Assembly (NCBI GenBank): GCA_037893225.1 | Contig: JAZGUH010000416.1 | Span: forward strand, 868,001 to 932,000 | From: Hippasteria phrygiana | Taxonomy: Eukaryota; Echinodermata; Asteroidea; Valvatida; Goniasteridae | DNA length: 64,000 nucleotides | Direction: 5' to 3' | Part shown: in pieces, positions 25,201-38,753 of the stretch | How positions within the stretch are numbered: position 1 is the first letter of the stretch | Layout of the letters: each line of letters starts with the position of its first letter | Notes under the pieces: generated by a model | Databases searched by the model: none | What the model was told of the DNA's origin: nothing | Seen by the model: the letters and a program-made list of their open reading frames with translations, nothing else | Position numbers and translations under genes: made by a program

Positions 25201-26689
25201 TCAGTAATTTTGACATGTATGGATAGCTTAGATCTGGCGCTACATGTTGCAATTATCGGCGGCTTCTTAGAGTTAAAACTTGTGGAGAAAATTCAAACCT
25301 CGCAATATTTATTTTCTTTCCGGCCAACATCTGTGTACATGTTACCTTTTATTTATTGCTCCATGCCTGTCAAATTCCCTGGGGTATGGACTTGCTTTAC
25401 TCATTCATAATTGCATGAAATATCAACCAAATTCAGTAATTGTGACATGTATGGATAGCTTAGATCTGGCGCTACATGTTGCAATCATCGGCGGCTTCTT
25501 AGAGTTAAAACTTGTGGAGAAAATGCAAACCTCGCAATGTTTATTTTCTTCCCGGCCACCATCTGTGTGCAGATTACCTTTTATTTATTGCTCCATGCCT
25601 GTCAAATTCCCTGGGGTATGGACTTGCTTTACTCATTCATAATTGCATGAAATATCAACCAAATTCAGTAATTGTGACATGTATGGATAGCTTAGATCTG
25701 GCGCTACATGTTGCAATTATCGGCGGCTTCTTAGAGTTAACACTTGTGGAGAAAATTCAAACCTCGCAATGTTTATTTTCTTCCCGGCCACCATCTGTGT
25801 GCAGATTACCTTTTATTTATTGCTCCATGCCTGTCAAATTCCCTGGGGTATGGACTTGCTTTACTCATTCATAATTGCATGAAATATCAACAAAATTCAG
25901 TAATTTTGACATGTATGGATAGCTTAGATCTGGCGCTACATGTTGCAATTATCGGCGGCTTCTTAGAGTTAACACTTGTGGAGAAAATTCAAACCTCGCA
26001 ATGTTTATTTTCTTTCCGGCCAACATCTGTGTACATGTTACCGTCTATTTATTGCTCCATGCCTGTCAAATTCCCTGGGGTATGGACTTGCTTTACTCAT
26101 TCATAATTGCATGAAATATCAACCAAATTCAGTAATTTTGACATGTATGGATAGCTTAGATCTGGCGCTACATGTTGCAATTATCGGCGGCTTCTTAGAG
26201 TTAAAACTTGTGGAGAAAATTCAAACCTCGCAATGTTTATTTTCTTTCCGGCCACCATCTGTGTGCAGATTACCTTTTATTTATTGCTCCATGCCTGTCA
26301 AATTCCCTGGGGTATGGACTTGCTTTACTCATTCATAATTGCATGAAATATCAACCAAATTCAGTAATTTTGACATGTATGGATAGCTTAGATCTGGCGC
26401 TACATGTTGCAATTATCGGCGGCTTCTTAGAGTTAAAACTTGTGGAGAAAATTCAAACCTCGCAATATTTATTTTCTTTCCGGCCAACATCTGTGTACAT
26501 GTTACCTTTTATTTATTGCTCCATGCATGTCAAATTCCCTGGGGTATGGACTTGCTTTACTCATTCATAATTGCATGAAATATCAACCAAATTCAGTAAT
26601 TTTGACATGTATGGATAGCTTAGATCTGGCGCTACATGTTGCAATTATCGGCGGCTTCTTAGAGTTAACACTTGTGGAGAAAATTCAAA
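22282..26689. repeat. Mixed block with B-A-A-A-C-D and E/B chimeras (19 monomers)
   Basis: Order: B, A, A, A, C, D, E/B, A, A, C, E, B, D, E/B, A, A, C, F, E, starting at 22282 and spaced 232 bp. The monomers at 23674 and 25298 have an E left half but C70 and a B-type right half (G145, C189, A212, G228), and they are followed by A instead of B. The recurring core A(G145), A(A131), C occurs three times. Base 22349 is a private T in the first B. Confidence 0.91.
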
Positions 26690-29600
26690 CCTCGCAATGT
26701 TTATTTTCTTCCCAGCCACCATCTGTGTGCAGATTACCTTTTATTTATTGCTCCATGCCTGTCAAATTCCCTGGGGTATGGACTTGCTTTACTCATTCAT
26801 AATTGCATGAAATATCAACCAAATTCAGTAATTGTGACATGTATGGATAGCTTAGATCTGGCGCTACATGTTGCAATCATCGGCGGCTTCTTAGAGTTAA
26901 AACTTGTGGAGAAAATGCAAACCTCGCAATGTTTATTTTCTTCCCGGCCACCATCTGTGTGCAGATTACCTTTTATTTATTGCTCCATGCCTGTCAAATT
27001 CCCTGGGGTATGGACTTGCTTTACTCATTCATAATTGCATGAAATATCAACCAAATTCAGTAATTTTGACATGTATGGATAGCTTAGATCTGGCGCTACA
27101 TGTTGCAATCATCGGCGGCTTCTTAGAGTTAAAACTTGTGGAGAAAATTCAAACCTCGCAATGTTTATTTTCTTTCCGGCCACCATCTGTGTGCAGATTA
27201 CCTTTTATTTATTGCTCCATGCCTGTCAAATTCCCTGGGGTATGGACTTGCTTTACTCATTCATAATTGCATGAAATATCAACCAAATTCAGTAATTTTG
27301 ACATGTATGGATAGCTTAGATCTGGCGCTACATGTTGCAATTATCGGCGGCTTCTTAGAGTTAAAACTTGTGGAGAAAATTCAAACCTCGCAATATTTAT
27401 TTTCTTTCCGGCCAACATCTGTGTACATGTTACCTTTTATTTATTGCTCCATGCATGTCAAATTCCCTGGGGTATGGACTTGCTTTACTCATTCATAATT
27501 GCATGAAATATCAACCAAATTCAGTAATTTTGACGTGTATGGATAGCTTAGATCTGGCGCTACATGTTGCAATTATCGGCGGCTTCTTAGAGTTAACACT
27601 TGTGGAGAAAATTCAAACCTCGCAATGTTTATTTTCTTCCCAGCCACCATCTGTGTGCAGATTACCTTTTATTTATTGCTCCATGCCTGTCAAATTCCCT
27701 GGGGTATGGACTTGCTTTACTCATTCATAATTGCATGAAATATCAACCAAATTCAGTAATTGTGACATGTATGGATAGCTTAGATCTGGCGCTACATGTT
27801 GCAATTATCGGCGGCTTCTTAGAGTTAAAACTTGTGGAGAAAATTCAAACCTCGCAATGTTTATTTTCTTTCCGGCCAACATCTGTGTACATGTTACCGT
27901 CTATTTATTGCTCCATGCCTGTCAAATTCCCTGGGGTATGGACTTGCTTTACTCATTCATAATTGCATGAAATATCAACCAAATTCAGTAATTTTGACAT
28001 GTATGGATAGCTTAGATCTGGCGCTACATGTTGCAATTATCGGCGGCTTCTTAGAGTTAAAACTTGTGGAGAAAATTCAAACCTCGCAATATTTATTTTC
28101 TTTCCGGCCACCATCTGTGTGCAGATTACCTTTTATTTATTGCTCCATGCCTGTCAAATTCCCTGGGGTATGGACTTGCTTTACTCATTCATAATTGCAT
28201 GAAATATCAACCAAATTCAGTAATTTTGACATGTATGGATAGCTTAGATCTGGCGCTACATGTTGCAATTATCGGCGGCTTCTTAGAGTTAAAACTTGTG
28301 GAGAAAATTCAAACCTCGCAATATTTATTTTCTTTCCGGCCAACATCTGTGTACATGTTACCTTTTATTTATTGCTCCATGCATGTCAAATTCCCTGGGG
28401 TATGGACTTGCTTTACTCATTCATAATTGCATGAAATATCAACCAAATTCAGTAATTTTGACATGTATGGATAGCTTAGATCTGGCGCTACATGTTGCAA
28501 TTATCGGCGGCTTCTTAGAGTTAACACTTGTGGAGAAAATTCAAACCTCGCAATGTTTATTTTCTTCCCAGCCACCATCTGTGTGCAGATTACCTTTTAT
28601 TTATTGCTCCATGCCTGTCAAATTCCCTGGGGTATGGACTTGCTTTACTCATTCATAATTGCATGAAATATCAACCAAATTCAGTAATTGTGACATGTAT
28701 GGATAGCTTAGATCTGGCGCTACATGTTGCAATCATCGGCGGCTTCTTAGAGTTAAAACTTGTGGAGAAAATGCAAACCTCGCAATGTTTATTTTCTTCC
28801 CGGCCACCATCTGTGTGCAGATTACCTTTTATTTATTGCTCCATGCCTGTCAAATTCCCTGGGGTATGGACTTGCTTTACTCATTCATAATTGCATGAAA
28901 TATCAACCAAATTCAGTAATTTTGACATGTATGGATAGCTTAGATCTGGCGCTACATGTTGCAATCATCGGCGGCTTCTTAGAGTTAAAACTTGTGGAGA
29001 AAATTCAAACCTCGCAATGTTTATTTTCTTTCCGGCCACCATCTGTGTGCAGATTACCTTTTATTTATTGCTCCATGCCTGTCAAATTCCCTGGGGTATG
29101 GACTTGCTTTACTCATTCATAATTGCATGAAATATCAACCAAATTCAGTAATTTTGACATGTATGGATAGCTTAGATCTGGCGCTACATGTTGCAATTAT
29201 CGGCGGCTTCTTAGAGTTAAAACTTGTGGAGAAAATTCAAACCTCGCAATATTTATTTTCTTTCCGGCCAACATCTGTGTACATGTTACCTTTTATTTAT
29301 TGCTCCATGCATGTCAAATTCCCTGGGGTATGGACTTGCTTTACTCATTCATAATTGCATGAAATATCAACCAAATTCAGTAATTTTGACATGTATGGAT
29401 AGCTTAGATCTGGCGCTACATGTTGCAATTATCGGCGGCTTCTTAGAGTTAACACTTGTGGAGAAAATTCAAACCTCGCAATGTTTATTTTCTTCCCAGC
29501 CACCATCTGTGTGCAGATTACCTTTTATTTATTGCTCCATGCCTGTCAAATTCCCTGGGGTATGGACTTGCTTTACTCATTCATAATTGCATGAAATATC

Positions 29601-30401
29601 AACCAAATTCAGTAATTGTGACATGTATGGATAGCTTAGATCTGGCGCTACATGTTGCAATTATCGGCGGCTTCTTAGAGTTAAAACTTGTGGAGAAAAT
29701 TCAAACCTCGCAATGTTTATTTTCTTTCCGGCCAACATCTGTGTACATGTTACCGTCTATTTATTGCTCCATGCCTGTCAAATTCCCTGGGGTATGGACT
29801 TGCTTTACTCATTCATAATTGCATGAAATATCAACCAAATTCAGTAATTTTGACATGTATGGATAGCTTAGATCTGGCGCTACATGTTGCAATTATCGGC
29901 GGCTTCTTAGAGTTAAAACTTGTGGAGAAAATTCAAACCTCGCAATATTTATTTTCTTTCCGGCCACCATCTGTGTGCAGATTACCTTTTATTTATTGCT
30001 CCATGCCTGTCAAATTCCCTGGGGTATGGACTTGCTTTACTCATTCATAATTGCATGAAATATCAACCAAATTCAGTAATTTTGACATGTATGGATAGCT
30101 TAGATCTGGCGCTACATGTTGCAATTATCGGCGGCTTCTTAGAGTTAAAACTTGTGGAGAAAATTCAAACCTCGCAATATTTATTTTCTTTCCGGCCAAC
30201 ATCTGTGTACATGTTACCTTTTATTTATTGCTCCATGCATGTCAAATTCCCTGGGGTATGGACTTGCTTTACTCATTCATAATTGCATGAAATATCAACC
30301 AAATTCAGTAATTTTGACATGTATGGATAGCTTAGATCTGGCGCTACATGTTGCAATTATCGGCGGCTTCTTAGAGTTAACACTTGTGGAGAAAATTCAA
30401 A
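26690..30401. repeat. 1856-bp eight-monomer HOR, two tandem copies
   Basis: Copies run 26690-28545 and 28546-30401, each B, A, F, E, B, C, D, E. A third copy lies at 20426-22281. The only difference I noticed between the tandem copies is G instead of A at 27535 in the E monomer of copy 1. The next two monomers (30402 B, 30634 A) begin the same order again, but the A then has G228 and leads into a different path. Confidence 0.93.
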
Positions 30402-32489
30402 CCTCGCAATGTTTATTTTCTTCCCAGCCACCATCTGTGTGCAGATTACCTTTTATTTATTGCTCCATGCCTGTCAAATTCCCTGGGGTATGGACTTGCT
30501 TTACTCATTCATAATTGCATGAAATATCAACCAAATTCAGTAATTGTGACATGTATGGATAGCTTAGATCTGGCGCTACATGTTGCAATCATCGGCGGCT
30601 TCTTAGAGTTAAAACTTGTGGAGAAAATGCAAACCTCGCAATGTTTATTTTCTTCCCGGCCACCATCTGTGTGCAGATTACCTTTTATTTATTGCTCCAT
30701 GCCTGTCAAATTCCCTGGGGTATGGACTTGCTTTACTCATTCATAATTGCATGAAATATCAACCAAATTCAGTAATTTTGACATGTATGGATAGCTTAGA
30801 TCTGGCGCTACATGTTGCAATCATCGGCGGCTTCTTAGAGTTAAAACTTGTGGAGAAAATGCAAACCTCGCAATGTTTATTTTCTTCCCGGCCACCATCT
30901 GTGTGCAGATTACCTTTTATTTATTGCTCCATGCCTGTCAAATTCCCTGGGGTATGGACTTGCTTTACTCATTCATAATTGCATGAAATATCAACCAAAT
31001 TCAGTAATTGTGACATGTATGGATAGCTTAGATCTGGCGCTACATGTTGCAATTATCGGCGGCTTCTTAGAGTTAACACTTGTGGAGAAAATTCAAACCT
31101 CGCAATGTTTATTTTCTTCCCGGCCACCATCTGTGTGCAGATTACCTTTTATTTATTGCTCCATGCCTGTCAAATTCCCTGGGGTATGGACTTGCTTTAC
31201 TCATTCATAATTGCATGAAATATCAACAAAATTCAGTAATTTTGACATGTATGGATAGCTTAGATCTGGCGCTACATGTTGCAATTATCGGCGGCTTCTT
31301 AGAGTTAACACTTGTGGAGAAAATTCAAACCTCGCAATGTTTATTTTCTTTCCGGCCAACATCTGTGTACATGTTACCGTCTATTTATTGCTCCATGCCT
31401 GTCAAATTCCCTGGGGTATGGACTTGCTTTACTCATTCATAATTGCATGAAATATCAACCAAATTCAGTAATTTTGACATGTATGGATAGCTTAGATCTG
31501 GCGCTACATGTTGCAATTATCGGCGGCTTCTTAGAGTTAAAACTTGTGGAGAAAATTCAAACCTCGCAATATTTATTTTCTTTCCGGCCACCATCTGTGT
31601 GCAGATTACCTTTTATCTATTGCTCCATGCCTGTCAAATTCCCTGGGGTATGGACTTGCTTTACTCATTCATAATTGCATGAAATATCAACCAAATTCAG
31701 TAATTTTGACATGTATGGATAGCTTAGATCTGGCGCTACATGTTGCAATTATCGGCGGCTTCTTAGAGTTAAAACTTGTGGAGAAAATTCAAACCTCGCA
31801 ATATTTATTTTCTTTCCGGCCAACATCTGTGTACATGTTACCTTTTATTTATTGCTCCATGCCTGTCAAATTCCCTGGGGTATGGACTTGCTTTACTCAT
31901 TCATAATTGCATGAAATATCAACCAAATTCAGTAATTGTGACATGTATGGATAGCTTAGATCTGGCGCTACATGTTGCAATCATCGGCGGCTTCTTAGAG
32001 TTAAAACTTGTGGAGAAAATGCAAACCTCGCAATGTTTATTTTCTTCCCGGCCACCATCTGTGTGCAGATTACCTTTTATTTATTGCTCCATGCCTGTCA
32101 AATTCCCTGGGGTATGGACTTGCTTTACTCATTCATAATTGCATGAAATATCAACCAAATTCAGTAATTGTGACATGTATGGATAGCTTAGATCTGGCGC
32201 TACATGTTGCAATTATCGGCGGCTTCTTAGAGTTAACACTTGTGGAGAAAATTCAAACCTCGCAATGTTTATTTTCTTCCCGGCCACCATCTGTGTGCAG
32301 ATTACCTTTTATTTATTGCTCCATGCCTGTCAAATTCCCTGGGGTATGGACTTGCTTTACTCATTCATAATTGCATGAAATATCAACAAAATTCAGTAAT
32401 TTTGACATGTATGGATAGCTTAGATCTGGCGCTACATGTTGCAATTATCGGCGGCTTCTTAGAGTTAACACTTGTGGAGAAAATTCAAA
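30402..32489. repeat. B-A-A-A-C-D-E/B-A-A, copy of 22282-24369
   Basis: Nine monomers matching 22282-24369 at an offset of 8120 bp (35 monomers), including the E/B chimera at 31794. Base 31617 is a private C. The match extends upstream to 27850 (against 19730), so the full shared stretch is 20 monomers, about 4640 bp. Confidence 0.91.
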
Positions 32490-34113
32490 CCTCGCAATGT
32501 TTATTTTCTTTCCGGCCAACATCTGTGTACATGTTACCTTTTATTTATTGCTCCATGCATGTCAAATTCCCTGGGGTATGGACTTGCTTTACTCATTCAT
32601 AATTGCATGAAATATCAACCAAATTCAGTAATTTTGACATGTATGGATAGCTTAGATCTGGCGCTACATGTTGCAATTATCGGCGGCTTCTTAGAGTTAA
32701 AACTTGTGGAGAAAATTCAAACCTCGCAATATTTATTTTCTTTCCGGCCAACATCTGTGTACATGTTACCTTTTATTTATTGCTCCATGCATGTCAAATT
32801 CCCTGGGGTATGGACTTGCTTTACTCATTCATAATTGCATGAAATATCAACCAAATTCAGTAATTTTGACATGTATGGATAGCTTAGATCTGGCGCTACA
32901 TGTTGCAATTATCGGCGGCTTCTTAGAGTTAACACTTGTGGAGAAAATTCAAACCTCGCAATGTTTATTTTCTTCCCAGCCACCATCTGTGTGCAGATTA
33001 CCTTTTATTTATTGCTCCATGCCTGTCAAATTCCCTGGGGTATGGACTTGCTTTACTCATTCATAATTGCATGAAATATCAACCAAATTCAGTAATTTTG
33101 ACATGTATGGATAGCTTAGATCTGGCGCTACATGTTGCAATTATCGGCGGCTTCTTAGAGTTAACACTTGTGGAGAAAATTCAAACCTCGCAATGTTTAT
33201 TTTCTTTCCGGCCAACATCTGTGTACATGTTACCGTCTATTTATTGCTCCATGCCTGTCAAATTCCCTGGGGTATGGACTTGCTTTACTCATTCATAATT
33301 GCATGAAATATCAACCAAATTCAGTAATTTTGACATGTATGGATAGCTTAGATCTGGCGCTACATGTTGCAATTATCGGCGGCTTCTTAGAGTTAAAACT
33401 TGTGGAGAAAATTCAAACCTCGCAATATTTATTTTCTTTCCGGCCACCATCTGTGTGCAGATTACCTTTTATTTATTGCTCCATGCCTGTCAAATTCCCT
33501 GGGGTATGGACTTGCTTTACTCATTCATAATTGCATGAAATATCAACCAAATTCAGTAATTTTGACATGTATGGATAGCTTAGATCTGGCGCTACATGTT
33601 GCAATTATCGGCGGCTTCTTAGAGTTAAAACTTGTGGAGAAAATTCAAACCTCGCAATATTTATTTTCTTTCCGGCCAACATCTGTGTACATGTTACCTT
33701 TTATTTATTGCTCCATGCATGTCAAATTCCCTGGGGTATGGACTTGCTTTACTCATTCATAATTGCATGAAATATCAACCAAATTCAGTAATTTTGACAT
33801 GTATGGATAGCTTAGATCTGGCGCTACATGTTGCAATTATCGGCGGCTTCTTAGAGTTAACACTTGTGGAGAAAATTCAAACCTCGCAATGTTTATTTTC
33901 TTCCCAGCCACCATCTGTGTGCAGATTACCTTTTATTTATTGCTCCATGCCTGTCAAATTCCCTGGGGTATGGACTTGCTTTACTCATTCATAATTGCAT
34001 GAAATATCAACCAAATTCAGTAATTGTGACATGTATGGATAGCTTAGATCTGGCGCTACATGTTGCAATTATCGGCGGCTTCTTAGAGTTAAAACTTGTG
34101 GAGAAAATTCAAA
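32490..34113. repeat. C/E chimera then E-B-C-D-E-B
   Basis: The monomer at 32490 has G10 and T22 like type C but T50, T52 and A70 like type E, so it is a chimera. E (32722), B (32954), C (33186), D (33418), E (33650) and B (33882) follow. The B at 32954 has T145, unlike most earlier B monomers. From 33418 onward the sequence belongs to copy 1 of the 5336-bp-offset duplication. Confidence 0.9.
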
Positions 34114-35737
34114 CCTCGCAATATTTATTTTCTTTCCGGCCAACATCTGTGTACATGTTACCTTTTATTTATTGCTCCATGCATGTCAAATTCCCTGGGG
34201 TATGGACTTGCTTTACTCATTCATAATTGCATGAAATATCAACCAAATTCAGTAATTTTGACATGTATGGATAGCTTAGATCTGGCGCTACATGTTGCAA
34301 TTATCGGCGGCTTCTTAGAGTTAACACTTGTGGAGAAAATTCAAACCTCGCAATGTTTATTTTCTTCCCAGCCACCATCTGTGTGCAGATTACCTTTTAT
34401 TTATTGCTCCATGCCTGTCAAATTCCCTGGGGTATGGACTTGCTTTACTCATTCATAATTGCATGAAATATCAACCAAATTCAGTAATTTTGACATGTAT
34501 GGATAGCTTAGATCTGGCGCTACATGTTGCAATTATCGGCGGCTTCTTAGAGTTAAAACTTGTAGAGAAAATTCAAACCTCGCAATATTTATTTTCTTTC
34601 CGGCCAACATCTGTGTACATGTTACCGTCTATTTATTGCTCCATGCCTGTCAAATTCCCTGGGGTATGGACTTGCTTTACTCATTCATAATTGCATGAAA
34701 TATCAACCAAATTCAGTAATGTTGACATGTATGGATAGCTTAGATCTGGCGCTACATGTTGCAATTATCGGCGGCTTCTTAGAGTTAACACTTGTGGAGA
34801 AAATTCAAACCTCGCAATGTTTATTTTCTTCCCAGCCACCATCTGTGTGCAGATTACCTTTTATTTATTGCTCCATGCCTGTCAAATTCCCTGGGGTATG
34901 GACTTGCTTTACTCATTCATAATTGCATGAAATATCAACCAAATTCAGTAATTTTGACATGTATGGATAGCTTAGATCTGGCGCTACATGTTGCAATTAT
35001 CGGCGGCTTATTAGAGTTAACACTTGTGGAGAAAATTCAAACCTCGCAATGTTTATTTTCTTTCCGGCCACCATCTGTGTGCAGATTACCTTTTATTTAT
35101 TGCTCCATGCCTGTCAAATTCCTTGGGGTATGGACTTGCTTTACTCATTCATAATTGCATGAAATATCAACCAAATTCAGTAATTTTGACATGTATGGAT
35201 AGCTTAGATCTGGCGCTACATGTTGCAATTATCGGCGGCTTATTAGAGTTAACACTTGTGGAGAAAATTCAAACCTCGCAATGTTTATTTTCTTCCCGGC
35301 CACCATCTGTGTGCAGATTACCTTTTATTTATTGCTCCATGCCTGTCAAATTCCCTGGGGTATGGACTTGCTTTACTCATTCATAATTGCATGAAATATC
35401 AACCAAATTCAGTAATTTTGACATGTATGGATAGCTTAGATCTGGCGCTACATGTTGCAATTATCGGCGGCTTCTTAGAGTTAACACTTGTGGAGAAAAT
35501 GCAAACCTCGCAATGTTTATTTTCTTCCCGGCCACCATCAGTGTGCAGATTACCTTTTATTTATTGCTCCATGCCTGTCAAATTCCCTGGGGTATGGACT
35601 TGCTTTACTCATTCATAATTGCATGAAATATCAACCAAATTCAGTAATTTTGACATGTATGGATAGCTTAGATCTGGCGCTACATGTTGCAATTATCGGC
35701 GGCTTCTTAGACTTAACACTTGTGGAGAAAATTCAAA
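34114..35737. repeat. E-B-J-B-F-A-G block
   Basis: Starts: E 34114, B 34346, J 34578, B 34810, F 35042, A 35274, G 35506. The B at 34346 has a rare A at 34564 (TTGTAGAG instead of TTGTGGAG), shared with the copy at 39900. The J monomer (A10 with G50/C52) has a private G at 34721. The B and F monomers carry A201 (TTATTAG), a state first seen here and common to the end of the window. F has T82; G has A35 and C207. Confidence 0.91.
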
Positions 35738-38700
35738 CCTCGCAATGTTTATTTTCTTCCCGGCCACCATCTGTGTGCAGATTACCTTTTAGTTATTGCT
35801 CCATGCCTGTCAAATTCCTTGGGGTATGGACTTGCTTTACTCATTCATAATTGCATGAAATATCAACCAAATTCAGTAATTTTGACATGTATGGATAGCT
35901 TAGATCTGGCGCTACATGTTGCAATTATCGGCGGCTTCTTAGAGTTAACACTTGTGGAGAAAATTCAAACCTCGCAATGTTTATTTTCTTCCCAGCCACC
36001 ATCTGTGTGCAGATTACCTTTTATTTATTGCTCCATGCCTGTCAAATTCCCTGGGGTATGGACTTGCTTTACTCATTCATAATTGCATGAAATATCAACC
36101 AAATTCAGTAATTGTGACATGTATGGATAGCTTAGATCTGGCGCTACATGTTGCAATTATCGGCGGCTTCTTAGAGTTAAAACTTGTGGAGAAAATTCAA
36201 ACCTCGCAATATTTATTTTCTTTCCGGCCAACATCTGTGTACATGTTACCTTTTATTTATTGCTCCATGCATGTCAAATTCCCTGGGGTATGGACTTGCT
36301 TTACTCATTCATAATTGCATGAAATATCAACCAAATTCAGTAATTTTGACATGTATGGATAGCTTAGATCTGGCGCTACATGTTGCAATTATCGGCGGCT
36401 TCTTAGAGTTAACACTTGTGGAGAAAATTCAAACCTCGCAATGTTTATTTTCTTCCCAGCCACCATCTGTGTGCAGATTACCTTTTATTTATTGCTCCAT
36501 GCCTGTCAAATTCCCTGGGGTATGGACTTGCTTTACTCATTCATAATTGCATGAAATATCAACCAAATTCAGTAATTTTGACATGTATGGATAGCTTAGA
36601 TCTGGCGCTACATGTTGCAATTATCGGCGGCTTCTTAGAGTTAAAACTTGTGGAGAAAATTCAAACCTCGCAATATTTATTTTCTTTCCGGCCAACATCT
36701 GTGTACATGTTACCGTCTATTTATTGCTCCATGCATGTCAAATTCCCTGGGGTATGGACTTGCTTTACTCATTCATAATTGCATGAAATATCAACCAAAT
36801 TCAGTAATTTTGACATGTATGGATAGCTTAGATCTGGCGCTACATGTTGCAATTATCGGCGGCTTCTTAGAGTTAACACTTGTGGAGAAAATTCAAACCT
36901 CGCAATGTTTATTTTCTTTCCGGCCACCATCTGTGTGCAGATTACCTTTTATTTATTGCTCCATGCCTGTCAAATTCCTTGGGGTATGGACTTGCTTTAC
37001 TCATTCATAATTGCATGAAATATCAACCAAATTCAGTAATTTTGACATGTATGGATAGCTTAGATCTGGCGCTACATGTTGCAATTATCGGCGGCTTCTT
37101 AGAGTTAAAACTTGTGGAGAAAATTCAAACCTCGCAATATTTATTTTCTTTCCGGCCACCATCTGTGTGCAGATTACCTTTTATTTATTGCTCCATGCCT
37201 GTCAAATTCCCTGGGGTATGGACTTGCTTTACTCATTCATAATTGCATGAAATATCAACCAAATTCAGTAATTTTGACATGTATGGATAGCTTAGATCTG
37301 GCGCTACATGTTGCAATTATCGGCGGCTTCTTAGACTTAACACTTGTGGAGAAAATTCAAACCTCGCAATGTTTATTTTCTTCCCGGCCACCATCTGTGT
37401 GCAGATTACCTTTTAGTTATTGCTCCATGCCTGTCAAATTCCTTGGGGTATGGACTTGCTTTACTCATTCATAATTGCATGAAATATCAACCAAATTCAG
37501 TAATTTTGACATGTATGGATAGCTTAGATCTGGCGCTACATGTTGCAATTATCGGCGGCTTCTTAGAGTTAACACTTGTGGAGAAAATTCAAACCTCGCA
37601 ATGTTTATTTTCTTCCCAGCCACCATCTGTGTGCAGATTACCTTTTATTTATTGCTCCATGCCTGTCAAATTCCCTGGGGTATGGACTTGCTTTACTCAT
37701 TCATAATTGCATGAAATATCAACCAAATTCAGTAATTGTGACATGTATGGATAGCTTAGATCTGGCGCTACATGTTGCAATTATCGGCGGCTTCTTAGAG
37801 TTAAAACTTGTGGAGAAAATTCAAACCTCGCAATATTTATTTTCTTTCCGGCCAACATCTGTGTACATGTTACCTTTTATTTATTGCTCCATGCATGTCA
37901 AATTCCCTGGGGTATGGACTTGCTTTACTCATTCATAATTGCATGAAATATCAACCAAATTCAGTAATTTTGACATGTATGGATAGCTTAGATCTGGCGC
38001 TACATGTTGCAATTATCGGCGGCTTCTTAGAGTTAACACTTGTGGAGAAAATTCAAACCTCGCAATGTTTATTTTCTTCCCAGCCACCATCTGTGTGCAG
38101 ATTACCTTTTATTTATTGCTCCATGCCTGTCAAATTCCCTGGGGTATGGACTTGCTTTACTCATTCATAATTGCATGAAATATCAACAAAATTCAGTAAT
38201 TTTGACATGTATGGATAGCTTAGATCTGGCGCTACATGTTGCAATTATCGGCGGCTTCTTAGAGTTAAAACTTGTGGAGAAAATTCAAACCTCGCAATAT
38301 TTATTTTCTTTCCGGCCAACATCTGTGTACATGTTACCGTCTATTTATTGCTCCATGCATGTCAAATTCCCTGGGGTATGGACTTGCTTTACTCATTCAT
38401 AATTGCATGAAATATCAACCAAATTCAGTAATTTTGACATGTATGGATAGCTTAGATCTGGCGCTACATGTTGCAATTATCGGCGGCTTCTTAGAGTTAA
38501 CACTTGTGGAGAAAATTCAAACCTCGCAATGTTTATTTTCTTTCCGGCCACCATCTGTGTGCAGATTACCTTTTATTTATTGCTCCATGCCTGTCAAATT
38601 CCTTGGGGTATGGACTTGCTTTACTCATTCATAATTGCATGAAATATCAACCAAATTCAGTAATTTTGACATGTATGGATAGCTTAGATCTGGCGCTACA

Positions 38701-38753
38701 TGTTGCAATTATCGGCGGCTTCTTAGAGTTAAAACTTGTGGAGAAAATTCAAA
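35738..38753. repeat. 1624-bp seven-monomer unit (A-B-E-B-J-F-D), nearly two copies
   Basis: Copy 1 is 35738-37361. Copy 2 begins at 37362 and runs through 38753, where the next monomer is again a D (38754). The A monomers share G55 (bases 35792 and 37416) and T82, found together nowhere else. The J monomers carry A70. The B at 38058 has a private A131 absent from 36434. The D at 37130 ends with C207, whereas the D at 38754 has A212. Confidence 0.91.
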
